Virus record (IMG/VR): IMGVR_UViG_3300030385_001022
Span: 1-36,657 of that record
DNA length: 36,657 bases
Reading direction: 5' to 3' (one strand)
Source: a virus
In this document: in pieces, positions 15,314-22,429 of the stretch
Layout of the letters: the number at the start of each line of letters is the position of its first letter
Numbering within the stretch: the stretch's first letter is position 1
Program-made: the position numbers and the translations under genes
Notes under the pieces: model-generated
What the model was told of the DNA's origin: nothing
The model's input: only the letters and a program-made list of their open reading frames with translations
Databases searched by the model: none

Positions 15314-15681
15314 GCTCTTGTGTCCATTATTGCGTGATATACATCCATCGGTGGTACGTCATAACCCCATTGCGCCATGCAACTTATTAGGCTTTGAAAT
15401 ATACCTCTCTGGTCCCCGTACTTTTTAACAAATGATTTTTTATTGCTGCCAACGTGAAATTCATGATTAATATTTGGATCATGCAATTCAAAAGGAACAG
15501 GAATAATAAACCAGTGACCTATGTCAACTTTATTATGCCTAGCACTTCTACCCATCACATGATGTCGCTGCATTTCAAATCTACCCTCGTAGTCAGGATA
15601 TAAAATACCTAAACTTTCTTCTTCGATGAACTTAGTTATATCACTCATCCACTTCTTTTGTGCTGCGTTAGCTTGTTTCAT
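15310..15681 (-). CDS. HNH-like nuclease/recombination protein, 123 aa
   Basis: The core EMQRHHVMGRSARHNKVDIG (His40-His41), then PFELHD (His67) and NHEFHVG (His73, His76), gives a spaced histidine set of the type seen in HNH and RecA-dependent nuclease (Ref-like) phage proteins; the first helix is Lys-rich. The conserved-looking tail KKSFVKKYGDQRGIF supports a defined family. There are no zinc cysteines. The start overlaps the zinc-ribbon gene stop (TAATG), and the stop overlaps the RuvC-like start. Nuclease activity is likely but not proven by eye. Confidence 0.68.
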   Translation of the reverse strand: MKQANAAQKKWMSDITKFIEEESLGILYPDYEGRFEMQRHHVMGRSARHNKVDIGHWFIIPVPFELHDPNINHEFHVGSNKKSFVKKYGDQRGIFQSLISCMAQWGYDVPPMDVYHAIMDTRA

Positions 15682-15827
15682 TATTTATCCTTACACTTAT
15701 CACAAATAAATACCGGCCTACTTAAACTGTCACGTCTTGGCAGTCTCCAGGCTGTTTGTTTTGGTAAAAATATATAACCGCATTTACAACTCTTGTTTCC
15801 GTCTGATGTGACTTTTTTGTTTTCCAT
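15681..15827 (-). CDS. Zinc-ribbon mini-protein, 48 aa
   Basis: 48 residues with Cys14-X-Cys16 and Cys42-X2-Cys45, a zinc ribbon with a basic middle (WRLPRRDSLSRP). It sits between the NinB-like and HNH-like genes and its TAA overlaps the next ATG, so it probably works with this recombination group, perhaps as a DNA-binding accessory. No good ribosome site is seen. Confidence 0.68.
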   Translation of the reverse strand: MENKKVTSDGNKSCKCGYIFLPKQTAWRLPRRDSLSRPVFICDKCKDK

Positions 15828-15830
15828 AAT

Positions 15831-16280
15831 CTATTTATCCTTAAATTTAATTGGTATGCCGTTATCGTTAAAATAATAAATCATTTGCTCCATCATTATT
15901 TTAGACTCGGGTATCGTTAATAAACTGGTTACTTCTAAGCACTGTATAAGCTTCATTTTGCTTTCATGACTGTGCTCAAAGTAGCTTAGCTTATCTAGTA
16001 AGAACTCCATCTTATCTGAGTGTTTGGCGCTGTTTAATATCAATGGCAGTCCGAACGCATCTTTGCAAAAATTCTTAACATCTAACGGGGTTTGATCGTC
16101 ATTGTGCTTTGCTATCTGCCCGAACCATAAATGCAATTGTGCGTTAGCTGCCAGTCTTCTTGTGCTGCCTTGCTCAGTGATTGTTAATTCATATTTCTTC
16201 TGAGGATTATCGCCCAGGAACAAGTCTATTTTTCTGTAAAAGTCTTGTCTTAACGCTAATGGTATCGGCTCGTTTTTCAC
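15831..16280 (-). CDS. NinB-like recombination protein
   Basis: 149 residues starting at GTG 16280, which overlaps the upstream TGA (GTGA). The segment YELTITEQGSTRRLAANAQL then HLWFGQIAKH parallels the 'V.I.E..RSL.QN..LW..L.dI..' core of NinB/Orf proteins (lambda Orf is 146 residues), and the C-terminal helix ends near NDNGIPIKF, like their 'FG.e.Gv.W' end. NinB/Orf proteins bind single-stranded DNA with SSB and assist annealing recombination; Erf and SSB are encoded at 24.6-26.5 kb. Similarity judged by eye. Confidence 0.6.
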   Translation of the reverse strand: MKNEPIPLALRQDFYRKIDLFLGDNPQKKYELTITEQGSTRRLAANAQLHLWFGQIAKHNDDQTPLDVKNFCKDAFGLPLILNSAKHSDKMEFLLDKLSYFEHSHESKMKLIQCLEVTSLLTIPESKIMMEQMIYYFNDNGIPIKFKDK

Positions 16281-16588
16281 GCTTCACCAATCCAAAAATA
16301 AGTAACAGGCTGCCCCGTCTTTGTTTTATCATTTTCTTTTTTAATAAAACCCTTTTCAGTGAGAGTCCTTATACAATCACCAATCGATGATTTAGAGAAT
16401 CCCGAATAAGAGTTTAAGTAAGCTAATGTAATACCGTTGTTAGACTTTATTGAGTGAGTGATAGACTTTAGCGTTTCAGAATGCTTAGGCGTCTTTCTAG
16501 GTCGCGCAATAGTCTGTGGAGATATCTTATTGAATAAAGCTTCGCCGATATCGTTATATATTTTATTTACTCCAGCTGCGTTAATCAT
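16277..16588 (-). CDS. Winged-helix DNA-binding protein
   Basis: Start at ATG 16588 overlaps the 29-aa gene's TGA as ATGA; longer starts lack a ribosome site. 103 residues. The C-terminal half reads ITLAYLNSYSGFSKSSIGDC, then a recognition-like helix and IRTLTEKGFIKKENDKTKTG with QPVTYFWI as the wing and last strand, the pattern of MarR/LysR-like winged helices. The N-terminal part has a helix-turn rich in Lys/Thr (RPRKTPKHSETLK). A candidate transcription regulator, possibly for late genes. Confidence 0.68.
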   Translation of the reverse strand: MINAAGVNKIYNDIGEALFNKISPQTIARPRKTPKHSETLKSITHSIKSNNGITLAYLNSYSGFSKSSIGDCIRTLTEKGFIKKENDKTKTGQPVTYFWIGEA

Positions 16589-16674
16589 GTCATCACCATA
16601 TAAAATATTACTGTTGATAAAATCATGGATAAAATCCATACCGTTATTGCTTTAACTCTTAATCGTCTTTTCAT
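16585..16674 (-). CDS. 29-aa single-pass membrane peptide
   Basis: A strong ribosome site, AAGGAG, seven bases before ATG 16674, and an ATGA overlap with the next gene make this tiny frame credible. It has a basic N-terminus (MKRRLRVK) and one hydrophobic helix (TVWILSMILSTVIFYMVM). It probably inserts in the inner membrane with the basic end in the cytoplasm. Function unknown; it may also serve to couple translation of the winged-helix gene. Confidence 0.6.
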   Translation of the reverse strand: MKRRLRVKAITVWILSMILSTVIFYMVMT

Positions 16675-16698
16675 TTTATAACTCCTTTTTAAATAAAA

Positions 16699-17007
16699 TT
16701 ATTTTCTTGTGTATTTGACCTTTCCGCCTTTACCACGACTACCACCTCTAAATGAATTATCAATATACGGAACATCAACATGCACAGGGGGAGCGGTTAA
16801 GCAAGACATAGAAAAACCTAATACAGCTAATTGGCGCCGATTGGGTGTGGGTTCGTCATCACAAATTAATACATCTCCATCATCAGGATTAATATCATCC
16901 AGTGAATCTATCACAACTATTTCAGTTTGCTTTGCTGCTAAACTAATTGTTAGGGCTGCGGCTATTTGCTTACCTGAGCCACAGCTACCTAGTACCATTA
17001 TTTTCAT
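16699..17007 (-). CDS. Tiny P-loop protein with RGG/basic tail
   Basis: 102 residues from ATG 17007 (a TTG start at 17013 would overlap the preceding stop). MKIMVLGSCGSGKQIAAALT contains a P-loop, residues 7-14, GSCGSGKQ, where the usual Ser/Thr after Lys is Gln. A second strand, VLICDDEP, looks like a Walker B with acidic ends. The C-terminus is basic and glycine-rich (RGGSRGKGGKVKYTRK). It is too short for a complete AAA or kinase fold. It may be a reduced NTPase domain or a nucleotide-binding regulator. Not recognised as a family. Confidence 0.68.
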   Translation of the reverse strand: MKIMVLGSCGSGKQIAAALTISLAAKQTEIVVIDSLDDINPDDGDVLICDDEPTPNRRQLAVLGFSMSCLTAPPVHVDVPYIDNSFRGGSRGKGGKVKYTRK

Positions 17008-17009
17008 AA

Positions 17010-17255
17010 TCAAACACCACTCTTGATTGCCTTACTAATTGATTCTGACAAGCTTACCGGCTTGCTATCTTTAATACTTACAGTTTCACTTTCTTCATAG
17101 TCGCCAGCGTCAACATGGGCTAACCACATATTGTAAGCTTTATCCTCAACTTCAGATTTGCTATCACCTTCAGTACAGAATAGTTTTTTATTACAAACTG
17201 CATACCATTTGCCGTTTACGTATTTGTATTTCATTGACTGCTTGAAGTTATTCAT
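17010..17255 (-). CDS. Hypothetical 81-aa protein
   Basis: Start chosen at ATG 17255, with AGAGAG a few bases upstream; an in-frame GTG at 17261 is less likely. The N-terminal half is a compact KYKYVNGKWYAVCNKKLFCT motif with two cysteines and many aromatics, then a helix (SEVEDKAYNMWLAHVDAG), then a Ser/Lys-rich tail. It overlaps the membrane-protein gene upstream by eight bases and is followed two bases later by the P-loop gene. Unknown function. Confidence 0.68.
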   Translation of the reverse strand: MNNFKQSMKYKYVNGKWYAVCNKKLFCTEGDSKSEVEDKAYNMWLAHVDAGDYEESETVSIKDSKPVSLSESISKAIKSGV

Positions 17256-17427
17256 TATCACTCTCTAGTTTTTTCATTATTGAGCTACCAACATTAAAAA
17301 TAGTACTCATTAAAAGTGTAAAAAATACACCGTCAGGGCCAGAAGGGGAAAACAACTCGAGTATTATTCCGAATATAGATAAAGCTAAAAATACATTAGT
17401 CCAATTTTCCATCTGTTTGCTATTCAT
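17248..17427 (-). CDS. Two-helix membrane protein, 59 aa
   Basis: GGAG eight bases before ATG 17427. It has two hydrophobic stretches, NVFLALSIFGIILELF (about residues 11-26) and GVFFTLLMSTIFNVGSS (33-49), joined by SPSGPDG, with a charged tail EKKLESDNE-like end. Size and topology are like small class II holins, but the recognised lysis genes are far away. It may modify the membrane during early or middle infection. Confidence 0.68.
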   Translation of the reverse strand: MNSKQMENWTNVFLALSIFGIILELFSPSGPDGVFFTLLMSTIFNVGSSIMKKLESDNE

Positions 17428-17459
17428 CTTTATTACTCCGTCAGTTGGTAAGTGTTAAT

Positions 17460-17678
17460 CTATAGTTCTTCAATAATATTGCTATTTATAACTTCGATTT
17501 CATACTCTATATCAGTTTCGCAATCAGCTATAAACTTGTGAGGTTGGTTTTTTATTTCATTTACCAATTCAACTAATCTATTCGGGTCTTTTGGCATGTC
17601 CCAACCATTTTCAGCGCTAATTGTTAGTGTGTGGGTTTTTACTTCCTTAAATTGAAATGTAATTTTAGCTATGTCCAT
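17460..17678 (-). CDS. Hypothetical 72-aa protein
   Basis: AAGGAG eight bases upstream of ATG 17678. Acidic, with a beta-rich first half (ITFQFKEVKTHTLTISAENG) and a helix (PNRLVELVNEIKNQPHKF) before a strand EYEIEVINS. No recognised domain. One of a run of short minus-strand genes with similar leaders. Confidence 0.68.
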   Translation of the reverse strand: MDIAKITFQFKEVKTHTLTISAENGWDMPKDPNRLVELVNEIKNQPHKFIADCETDIEYEIEVINSNIIEEL

Positions 17679-17723
17679 CTTCTTAACTCCTTAGTTGTTA
17701 TAAACTGCAATCAAGTGCAGTGG

Positions 17724-17894
17724 TTATAAGTCTGAAGTTACATTAGTAACTAGATAGTCTGCATTTATATCAACTATCTCTGTTTCGTTATCATCTACCC
17801 ATCGAATCCACGCTTCATTTTTTGTTATGGCAAGTACTATAAATTTATTATCGAATGCACCCATGTTATAAGTTGGACCTACTTTTAATTTCAT
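17724..17894 (-). CDS. Hypothetical 56-aa protein
   Basis: ATG 17894 follows GAGAG. The sequence runs MKLKVGPTYNMGAFDNKF, then IVLAITKNEAWIRWVDDN and a strand EIVDINADYLV, which suggests a small SH3- or Tudor-like beta barrel. No catalytic residues. Unknown role in the minus operon. Confidence 0.65.
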   Translation of the reverse strand: MKLKVGPTYNMGAFDNKFIVLAITKNEAWIRWVDDNETEIVDINADYLVTNVTSDL

Positions 17895-17929
17895 AATTCA
17901 TTCTCTCTATTGGTTAGTTGTTAACTGAG

Positions 17930-18220
17930 TTACCTTACTTCTACCCAAATTTTCTTTTTGGTTACTTTTAGCGCAAATTTTAATTGAGCCAGTTCCTTTT
18001 CTAAATACTCAATATCACTTTCCATTCGCTCAATTGCTGGCTTTCTGTGAAAATGAAATCCATCAAAGTAATGTGCGTATTGATTTCTGCCTGCATTACC
18101 TACCGCACTTCTTACGTCTCTTTCGTCAGCAAAACTAGTAAGTATTTTATACTCAACGTGTTGTTGCCTATTTGTTACTTCAACAGTAGTGGGGTTTGCA
18201 TATCCAAATGTAAACTCCAT
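17930..18220 (-). CDS. Hypothetical 96-aa protein with C-terminal coiled coil
   Basis: The repeated leader puts AAGGA one base before ATG 18226 but seven bases before ATG 18220, so 18220 is the likely start. The N-terminal part has strands (EFTFGYANPTTVEVTNRQQH) and an aromatic/His patch (YAHYFDGFHFHRKP). Residues ~65-92 form a coiled coil (ERMESDIEYLEKELAQLKFA). Unknown function. Confidence 0.68.
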   Translation of the reverse strand: MEFTFGYANPTTVEVTNRQQHVEYKILTSFADERDVRSAVGNAGRNQYAHYFDGFHFHRKPAIERMESDIEYLEKELAQLKFALKVTKKKIWVEVR

Positions 18221-18227
18221 CTTCATT

Positions 18228-18244
18228 CCTTATTTCGTTTAGTT
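18228..18244 (-). repeat. Repeated gene leader, copy 1
   Basis: Minus-strand AACTAAACGAAATAAGG, identical in 17 bases to copies at 18542-18558 and 18801-18817. It ends in the ribosome site of the gene downstream. Confidence 0.85.
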
Positions 18245-18284
18245 GTCAGGGTAATAATAATTACTACCCTGTAAGATTTATTAC

Positions 18285-18533
18285 TTAGTATGAAGCGCCA
18301 ACAATAGCAAGATTACCGCTTTCGTCTTTAAGCACCTGGAAAGGTCACTCTCCAGACTTGTTAACTCCACCTGACGGGTCTTTTACTTTAAGCCAGGTTA
18401 TTACAGTATCCATGCCAACAAAAAAATTACTTGGTTGCGTGTTCTTGCTTTCACTTGTTAAGGGCATATCAGCCAAGCAAGCAGGCCTTAAATATGCGCC
18501 AATTCTGTTTGCGTATTCTGCTAATGATTCCAT
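18285..18533 (-). pseudogene. 82-codon gene interrupted by in-frame TGA
   Basis: ATG 18533 has the shared AAGGA leader. It reads MESLAEYANRIGAYLRPACL and on through GGVNKSGE, then TGA at 18345-18347, and continues in frame as PFQVLKDESGNLAIVGASY to a TAA at 18285. The downstream part looks fully coding and completes the protein (82 residues if TGA is read as an amino acid). TGG to TGA (Trp) is a one-base change. The base after TGA is C, a context known to favour readthrough. It could be a fresh nonsense mutation, a sequencing error, or regulated readthrough; the 62-residue product might still be made. Confidence 0.65.
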
Positions 18534-18541
18534 TATTCATT

Positions 18542-18558
18542 CCTTATTTCGTTTAGTT
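18542..18558 (-). repeat. Repeated gene leader, copy 2
   Basis: Same 17-base minus-strand leader (AACTAAACGAAATAAGG) as copies 1 and 3, immediately before the ribosome site of the interrupted gene at 18533. Confidence 0.85.
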
Positions 18559-18579
18559 GCATAAAGTGCTGTGATCAAA

Positions 18580-18792
18580 TTAAACTTCTCTAACATCAAG
18601 CGCGCACAATATGTTCTCAATTTCGTCTGTACTTCCAAGCTCCCACTTTACTTCATTGCACCCTTCACCATTTATCGCGTCAAACATAAAATACAAATTA
18701 AATATATTGTTCTTTTCGCTAATTGATGGGTAAATTTGAGTTACGTTTACTAAGTTGACTAGAGGGTGGTTTTTGCCATTTCTAATAATCAT
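18580..18792 (-). CDS. Hypothetical 70-aa protein, first gene of minus operon
   Basis: The leader repeat places AAGGAA next to ATG 18798 and about six bases from the in-frame ATG 18792, so 18792 is preferred. The protein begins MIIRNGKNHPLVNLVNVTQI and alternates strands with short helices; it ends acidic (STDEIENILCALDVREV). As the gene nearest the divergent promoter it should be transcribed early and strongly. Family not recognised. Confidence 0.68.
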   Translation of the reverse strand: MIIRNGKNHPLVNLVNVTQIYPSISEKNNIFNLYFMFDAINGEGCNEVKWELGSTDEIENILCALDVREV

Positions 18793-18800
18793 CTTCATTT

Positions 18801-18817
18801 CCTTATTTCGTTTAGTT
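18801..18817 (-). repeat. Repeated gene leader, copy 3
   Basis: Third 17-base copy of AACTAAACGAAATAAGG (minus strand), lying downstream of the minus promoter and upstream of the first gene. Confidence 0.85.
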
Positions 18818-18835
18818 ATTCATTAAGTTGAATCT

Positions 18836-18864
18836 ACAATAGCAAATGATTATTGACATGTCAA
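18836..18864 (-). promoter_or_regulatory. Minus-operon promoter (shared palindromic -35)
   Basis: On the minus strand TTGACA (18864-18859), 17 bases, TATTGT (18841-18836). The -35 lies within the palindrome TTGACATGTCAA, which also gives the -35 of the plus-strand promoter. Confidence 0.75.
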
Positions 18865-18881
18865 CGATAATGAGTTATTGT
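18853..18881 (+). promoter_or_regulatory. Replication-operon promoter (shared palindromic -35)
   Basis: TTGACA (18853-18858), 17 bases, TATTGT (18876-18881). It mirrors the minus promoter exactly in spacing and -10 sequence, so RNA polymerase can occupy only one side at a time, and a dimeric regulator could bind the 12-base palindrome to control both. Confidence 0.75.
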
Positions 18882-18912
18882 TTACGCAGATTAATTAATG
18901 AGGACAAAAAAT

Positions 18913-19131
18913 ATGCAACAGAAAGAGCTTAAAGAGTTGAATGATAATAACTGCGTAACAACCGTAATGGCTGTTGGTAGTGGGGGAAATTGGTTGGTTG
19001 CCGTTGATGAAGGGGAATATGGATTAGCAACTATAAGAACAGCTAGAGGCGGCAAACGAGAGTTCAAAACTTTAGATGCTGTTTACAAGATGCTTGAAGA
19101 AGTTGGAATTAAATCTTTTTCAGTTTGCTAG
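18913..19131 (+). CDS. Hypothetical 72-aa regulator-sized protein
   Basis: GAGG eight bases upstream selects ATG 18913 over ATG 18898. It reads MQQKELKELNDNNCVTTVMA, then a beta pattern GGNWLVAVDEGEYGLATIRT and RGGKREFKTLDAVYKMLEEV ending GIKSFSV. The 'R.F.TLDA....L.E.GI..F.V' end recurs, to my recollection, in small proteins of proteobacterial plasmids and phages with no settled function. First gene of the plus-strand replication operon. Confidence 0.7.
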   Translation: MQQKELKELNDNNCVTTVMAVGSGGNWLVAVDEGEYGLATIRTARGGKREFKTLDAVYKMLEEVGIKSFSVC

Positions 19132-19137
19132 AAATAA

Positions 19138-19160
19138 AAAAACGCCCTCGATAGGCGCTT
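19138..19160 (-). terminator. Weak hairpin terminator
   Basis: Around 19140-19160, AACGCC and GGCGCTT flank CTCGATA. Read on the minus strand the stem (AAGCGCC/GGCGTTT, with one G-T pair) is followed by a T run, so it works better leftwards; on the plus strand the T run is missing. It could stop antisense transcripts from entering the divergent promoter. Confidence 0.4.
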
Positions 19161-19198
19161 AATTAAGTATTCATATTGTGTGACTAGGATATTATAAC

Positions 19199-19529
19199 AT
19201 GAACATAAAAAGAAAACAAAAAAATGGCTACGTGTACCTTTTGGGTTGCAGTATAGATTGCAAAGCATACAAATATGGATGCACAACATTGACTCCAAAA
19301 GTAAGATGTAAAAAAATAAATTCAGAAAATAAGCAGTTTAACTTTAAGGTCATAGCGTCATTTAAAAGCTTTGATATTTTTAAGGATGAAAACAATATTA
19401 AATGGAACATGCTTCCATGTGGGATAGGATCATTTAGTGAGTTCTTTTATTCTTGTGGGGATTTTACGTATACCAGGAGCCAGCTTATAAATATGTTTCT
19501 TGTTACAGGTGGTGTTCTGGAGAAAGATA

Positions 19530-19543
<14 letters not shown>
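19199..19543 (+). CDS. GIY-YIG/T5orf172-like protein
   Basis: 114 residues. The N-terminal KNGYVYLLGCSIDCKAYKYG then CTTLTPKVRCKKI has the 'YVYLL......YK.G.T..p..R.k.l' pattern of GIY-YIG nucleases of the T5orf172/MUG113 type, with Arg about residue 37 and a Glu in KDENNIKW as candidate catalytic residues, and a later SEFFY. It overlaps the replication gene by 14 bases. It could be a moron endonuclease or degenerate homing-type protein. Whether it is active cannot be told. Confidence 0.65.
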
Positions 19544-20264
<721 letters not shown>

Positions 20265-20265
20265 A

Positions 20266-21639
20266 ATGACAATTAATGAACCACCATACAACTTAGAAGT
20301 TGAGCAACAGGTTTTAGGCTTGTTAATTAAAGATCCAACTCATAGCAATAGCCGTGAAACTTTAGATAGTTTAAATGTAAATGATTTCTACAGTCATTCG
20401 CACAAAGGTATTTTTAAAACCATAAAATACATGGCTGAAAATAAAAAAGAAATATCCCTGAATTTAATTGAAGAAGAAATTGAAAAGTTTGATTTCGATT
20501 ATGGAGGGTTTATATACCTAGCTGAGTTAATGAGAGGGGCAATAGGCATATCAAACATGGGAGCCTATGCAACGGTAGTAAAAAAACACGCTCGTTCAAG
20601 AGACTTGCTCTCAGCGCTTAATAACTCAAAAGAAATGATAGGCCAAAAAGTAGAAGTTTCAGAGGTAATTGAAAGCTTAGATAACGACCTTAAAAACATA
20701 TCACTCCAGTCGAGCGGTAAAGATTTACGGCACATAAGAGATTTAGAAGGTGGATTCCTTGATGAACTTGACGCAAGAGCAGCAAGAGGCGGTGCAATAG
20801 CTGGTTTATCTACCGGCATTGATGAATTAGACGCTAAAATTAATGGTGTTGGTGATGAATGCCTGGTTGTGATAGCTGGCTCTCCTTCGATGGGCAAAAC
20901 ATTATTTTGCCAAACTATTGCAACATCAGTAACTATTGATCAAAAAAAGAATGCGATGTTTTTTAGCATGGAAATGTCAGAGAGCCAAGTATTTGAGCGT
21001 TTTGTTTCAGGTGTTGGCAATGTCAGACCTGACAGTTTAAAGAGCGCACGACTTAACCCTGAAGAACTTGGCAGAATAACAAACGCAGTTGTAGAGCTAA
21101 GGTCTAGCGGTTTGTATATTACTGACGAACCGAAGCAATCAGTAGGCCAAATACGCGCAAAGGTTAGACGGCATAAAATTAAACACCCTGACTTGTCAGC
21201 TATTTTTATTGATTACTTAGGCTTAATGAAATTAGGTAAAGCAGATAGGCACGATATAGCAATTGGAAATATTACACGCGACTTAAAAGAGTTAGCAAAA
21301 GAAGTGAAAGTTCCTGTGTTTTTATGCGTTCAGTCTAAGCGCCCACAAAACGTAAAAGATAAACCGAACATGTCTAGCTTAAAAGACTCAAGTTGCATCG
21401 AAGCTGATGCAGATTTAATTATGTTTGTTCATCGTCAGGAGATAGTCGAGCCAGAAACAACTTTAAAAGGTATCACTGAATTAATTATTGCCAAGGATAG
21501 GCATAACGATGGCAACGGAACTATTTATTTAGAAAAACTGAACGGCAGGTTTAGCGCATTATCATCTGAAGATGCAGGAAGAATTCAGCACGATATGCAA
21601 TCAAAAGTAAACCCTAAAAAGAACGGTTTTCAGGGTTAA
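20266..21639 (+). CDS. dnaB: Replicative DNA helicase, DnaB-type
   Basis: ATG 20266 has GGAGAG eight bases upstream; an earlier in-frame TTG is part of that site. 457 residues. The N-domain begins PPYNLEVEQQVLGLLI as in DnaB. Walker A is residues 204-212 (AGSPSMGKT), with Lys211-Thr212; the FFSMEMS motif follows (232-238); Walker B is AIFIDYLGLM with Asp316; the C-terminal AKDRHNDGNG segment precedes the end. It unwinds the phage replication fork as a hexamer. It follows the initiator directly. Confidence 0.93.
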   Translation: MTINEPPYNLEVEQQVLGLLIKDPTHSNSRETLDSLNVNDFYSHSHKGIFKTIKYMAENKKEISLNLIEEEIEKFDFDYGGFIYLAELMRGAIGISNMGAYATVVKKHARSRDLLSALNNSKEMIGQKVEVSEVIESLDNDLKNISLQSSGKDLRHIRDLEGGFLDELDARAARGGAIAGLSTGIDELDAKINGVGDECLVVIAGSPSMGKTLFCQTIATSVTIDQKKNAMFFSMEMSESQVFERFVSGVGNVRPDSLKSARLNPEELGRITNAVVELRSSGLYITDEPKQSVGQIRAKVRRHKIKHPDLSAIFIDYLGLMKLGKADRHDIAIGNITRDLKELAKEVKVPVFLCVQSKRPQNVKDKPNMSSLKDSSCIEADADLIMFVHRQEIVEPETTLKGITELIIAKDRHNDGNGTIYLEKLNGRFSALSSEDAGRIQHDMQSKVNPKKNGFQG

Positions 21640-21663
21640 TAGCCAATAACAAGGAGAGATAAG

Positions 21664-21915
21664 ATGGAAAACGAAACAGAGTTAGAAATAAAACACGACA
21701 TTAAAGATATTGATATGTCCGGTTATACAGATGAGCAATGGTTTAATGAAATCTATGATTATCTCGAAATGATAATGACACCATCTGACCCAGTACCGCC
21801 AGCAAAGCCACTCACTGAACAAGGTAAAATCAATCAAAAAGCCAGAGTTAAAGAGTTGATCAAAGCTGAGTTTGACAAAAGGTTTTCTTATTTACTTATA
21901 AGAAATTTACTCTAA
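21664..21915 (+). CDS. Hypothetical 83-aa acidic protein
   Basis: AAGGAGAG before ATG 21664. Acidic N-terminal half (ETELEIKHDIKDIDMSG), a Pro-rich hinge (SDPVPPAKPL), then a basic helical end (QKARVKELIKAEFDKRFSYL). The layout suggests a small partner of the helicase, but no family is recognised. Confidence 0.7.
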   Translation: MENETELEIKHDIKDIDMSGYTDEQWFNEIYDYLEMIMTPSDPVPPAKPLTEQGKINQKARVKELIKAEFDKRFSYLLIRNLL

Positions 21916-21944
21916 CAGTACAGCACCCACAAAAGGATAATAGA

Positions 21945-22172
21945 ATGAAAAACGTAACTAAGGTTGAGTTTAAAACGGGAGAGGTTTCGCTTGATGCTAA
22001 CACCGTACTTGATAAGGCGAAAGGCGATTATAATTCAGTTCTTATTGTTGGCTGGGATAATCAGGGGTGTCTTGATGTCAGGTCAACAAATAATTTAGAC
22101 CAGAAAGACTGCTTGTATTTAGCTCAAATGTTTACGCATAAGTTATTGAGCGGAGATTATGCGCCAGATTAA
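21945..22172 (+). CDS. Hypothetical 75-aa protein
   Basis: AAAGGAT before ATG 21945. Begins MKNVTKVEFKTGEVSLDANT; contains SVLIVGWDNQGCLDVRSTNN followed by LAQMFTHKLLSGDY. This pattern ('vliVGwd..G.l.vrSt.......L...a.h.ll.G') is one I recall from small conserved phage proteins of unknown role. Last gene of the replication operon. Confidence 0.72.
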   Translation: MKNVTKVEFKTGEVSLDANTVLDKAKGDYNSVLIVGWDNQGCLDVRSTNNLDQKDCLYLAQMFTHKLLSGDYAPD

Positions 22173-22186
22173 ATGCAAACCACAAA

Positions 22187-22210
22187 AAAAGGCTCAATTA
22201 AGAGCCTTTT
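22187..22210. terminator. Bidirectional terminator between convergent operons
   Basis: AAAAGGCTC (22187-22195), loop AATTAA, GAGCCTTTT (22202-22210): a perfect 9-bp stem with A and T runs on the two sides, ideal for stopping both the plus replication operon and the minus operon that ends at 22226. Confidence 0.9.
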
Positions 22211-22225
22211 ATTTTACCTGGTAAA

Positions 22226-22429
22226 CTAAAAGCTTTTAAATAAATCCTCATAGTACGAATTTTCAGTAGCAGCCATCAATCGACTAGCTTCTAAATCATC
22301 TTGCTTTTCCCTTACTTCCTTTCCGCATTTTGAATTCCTATCAGGCTGCTTTTTTAACGGTATTGTTTCTGCATCAAGTATATTCATAACTGAATTTATT
22401 AACTCATCACTCATTAGATTAGTAACCAT
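22226..22429 (-). CDS. Hypothetical 67-aa protein
   Basis: ATG 22429 lies within the last codons of the preceding gene and has the shared AAGGAGAATGTATA site. Sequence MVTNLMSDELINSVMNILDA, then charged helix and a conserved-looking KEVREKQDDLEASRLMAATE end with aromatic SYYEDLF. Helical, no cysteine motif. Function unknown. Confidence 0.68.
   Translation of the reverse strand: MVTNLMSDELINSVMNILDAETIPLKKQPDRNSKCGKEVREKQDDLEASRLMAATENSYYEDLFKSF

Noticed and set aside
17248-17427. Main holin
   Set aside because: A better 3TM-type holin lies next to the endolysin at 29621-29998; this gene is in an early-type operon.
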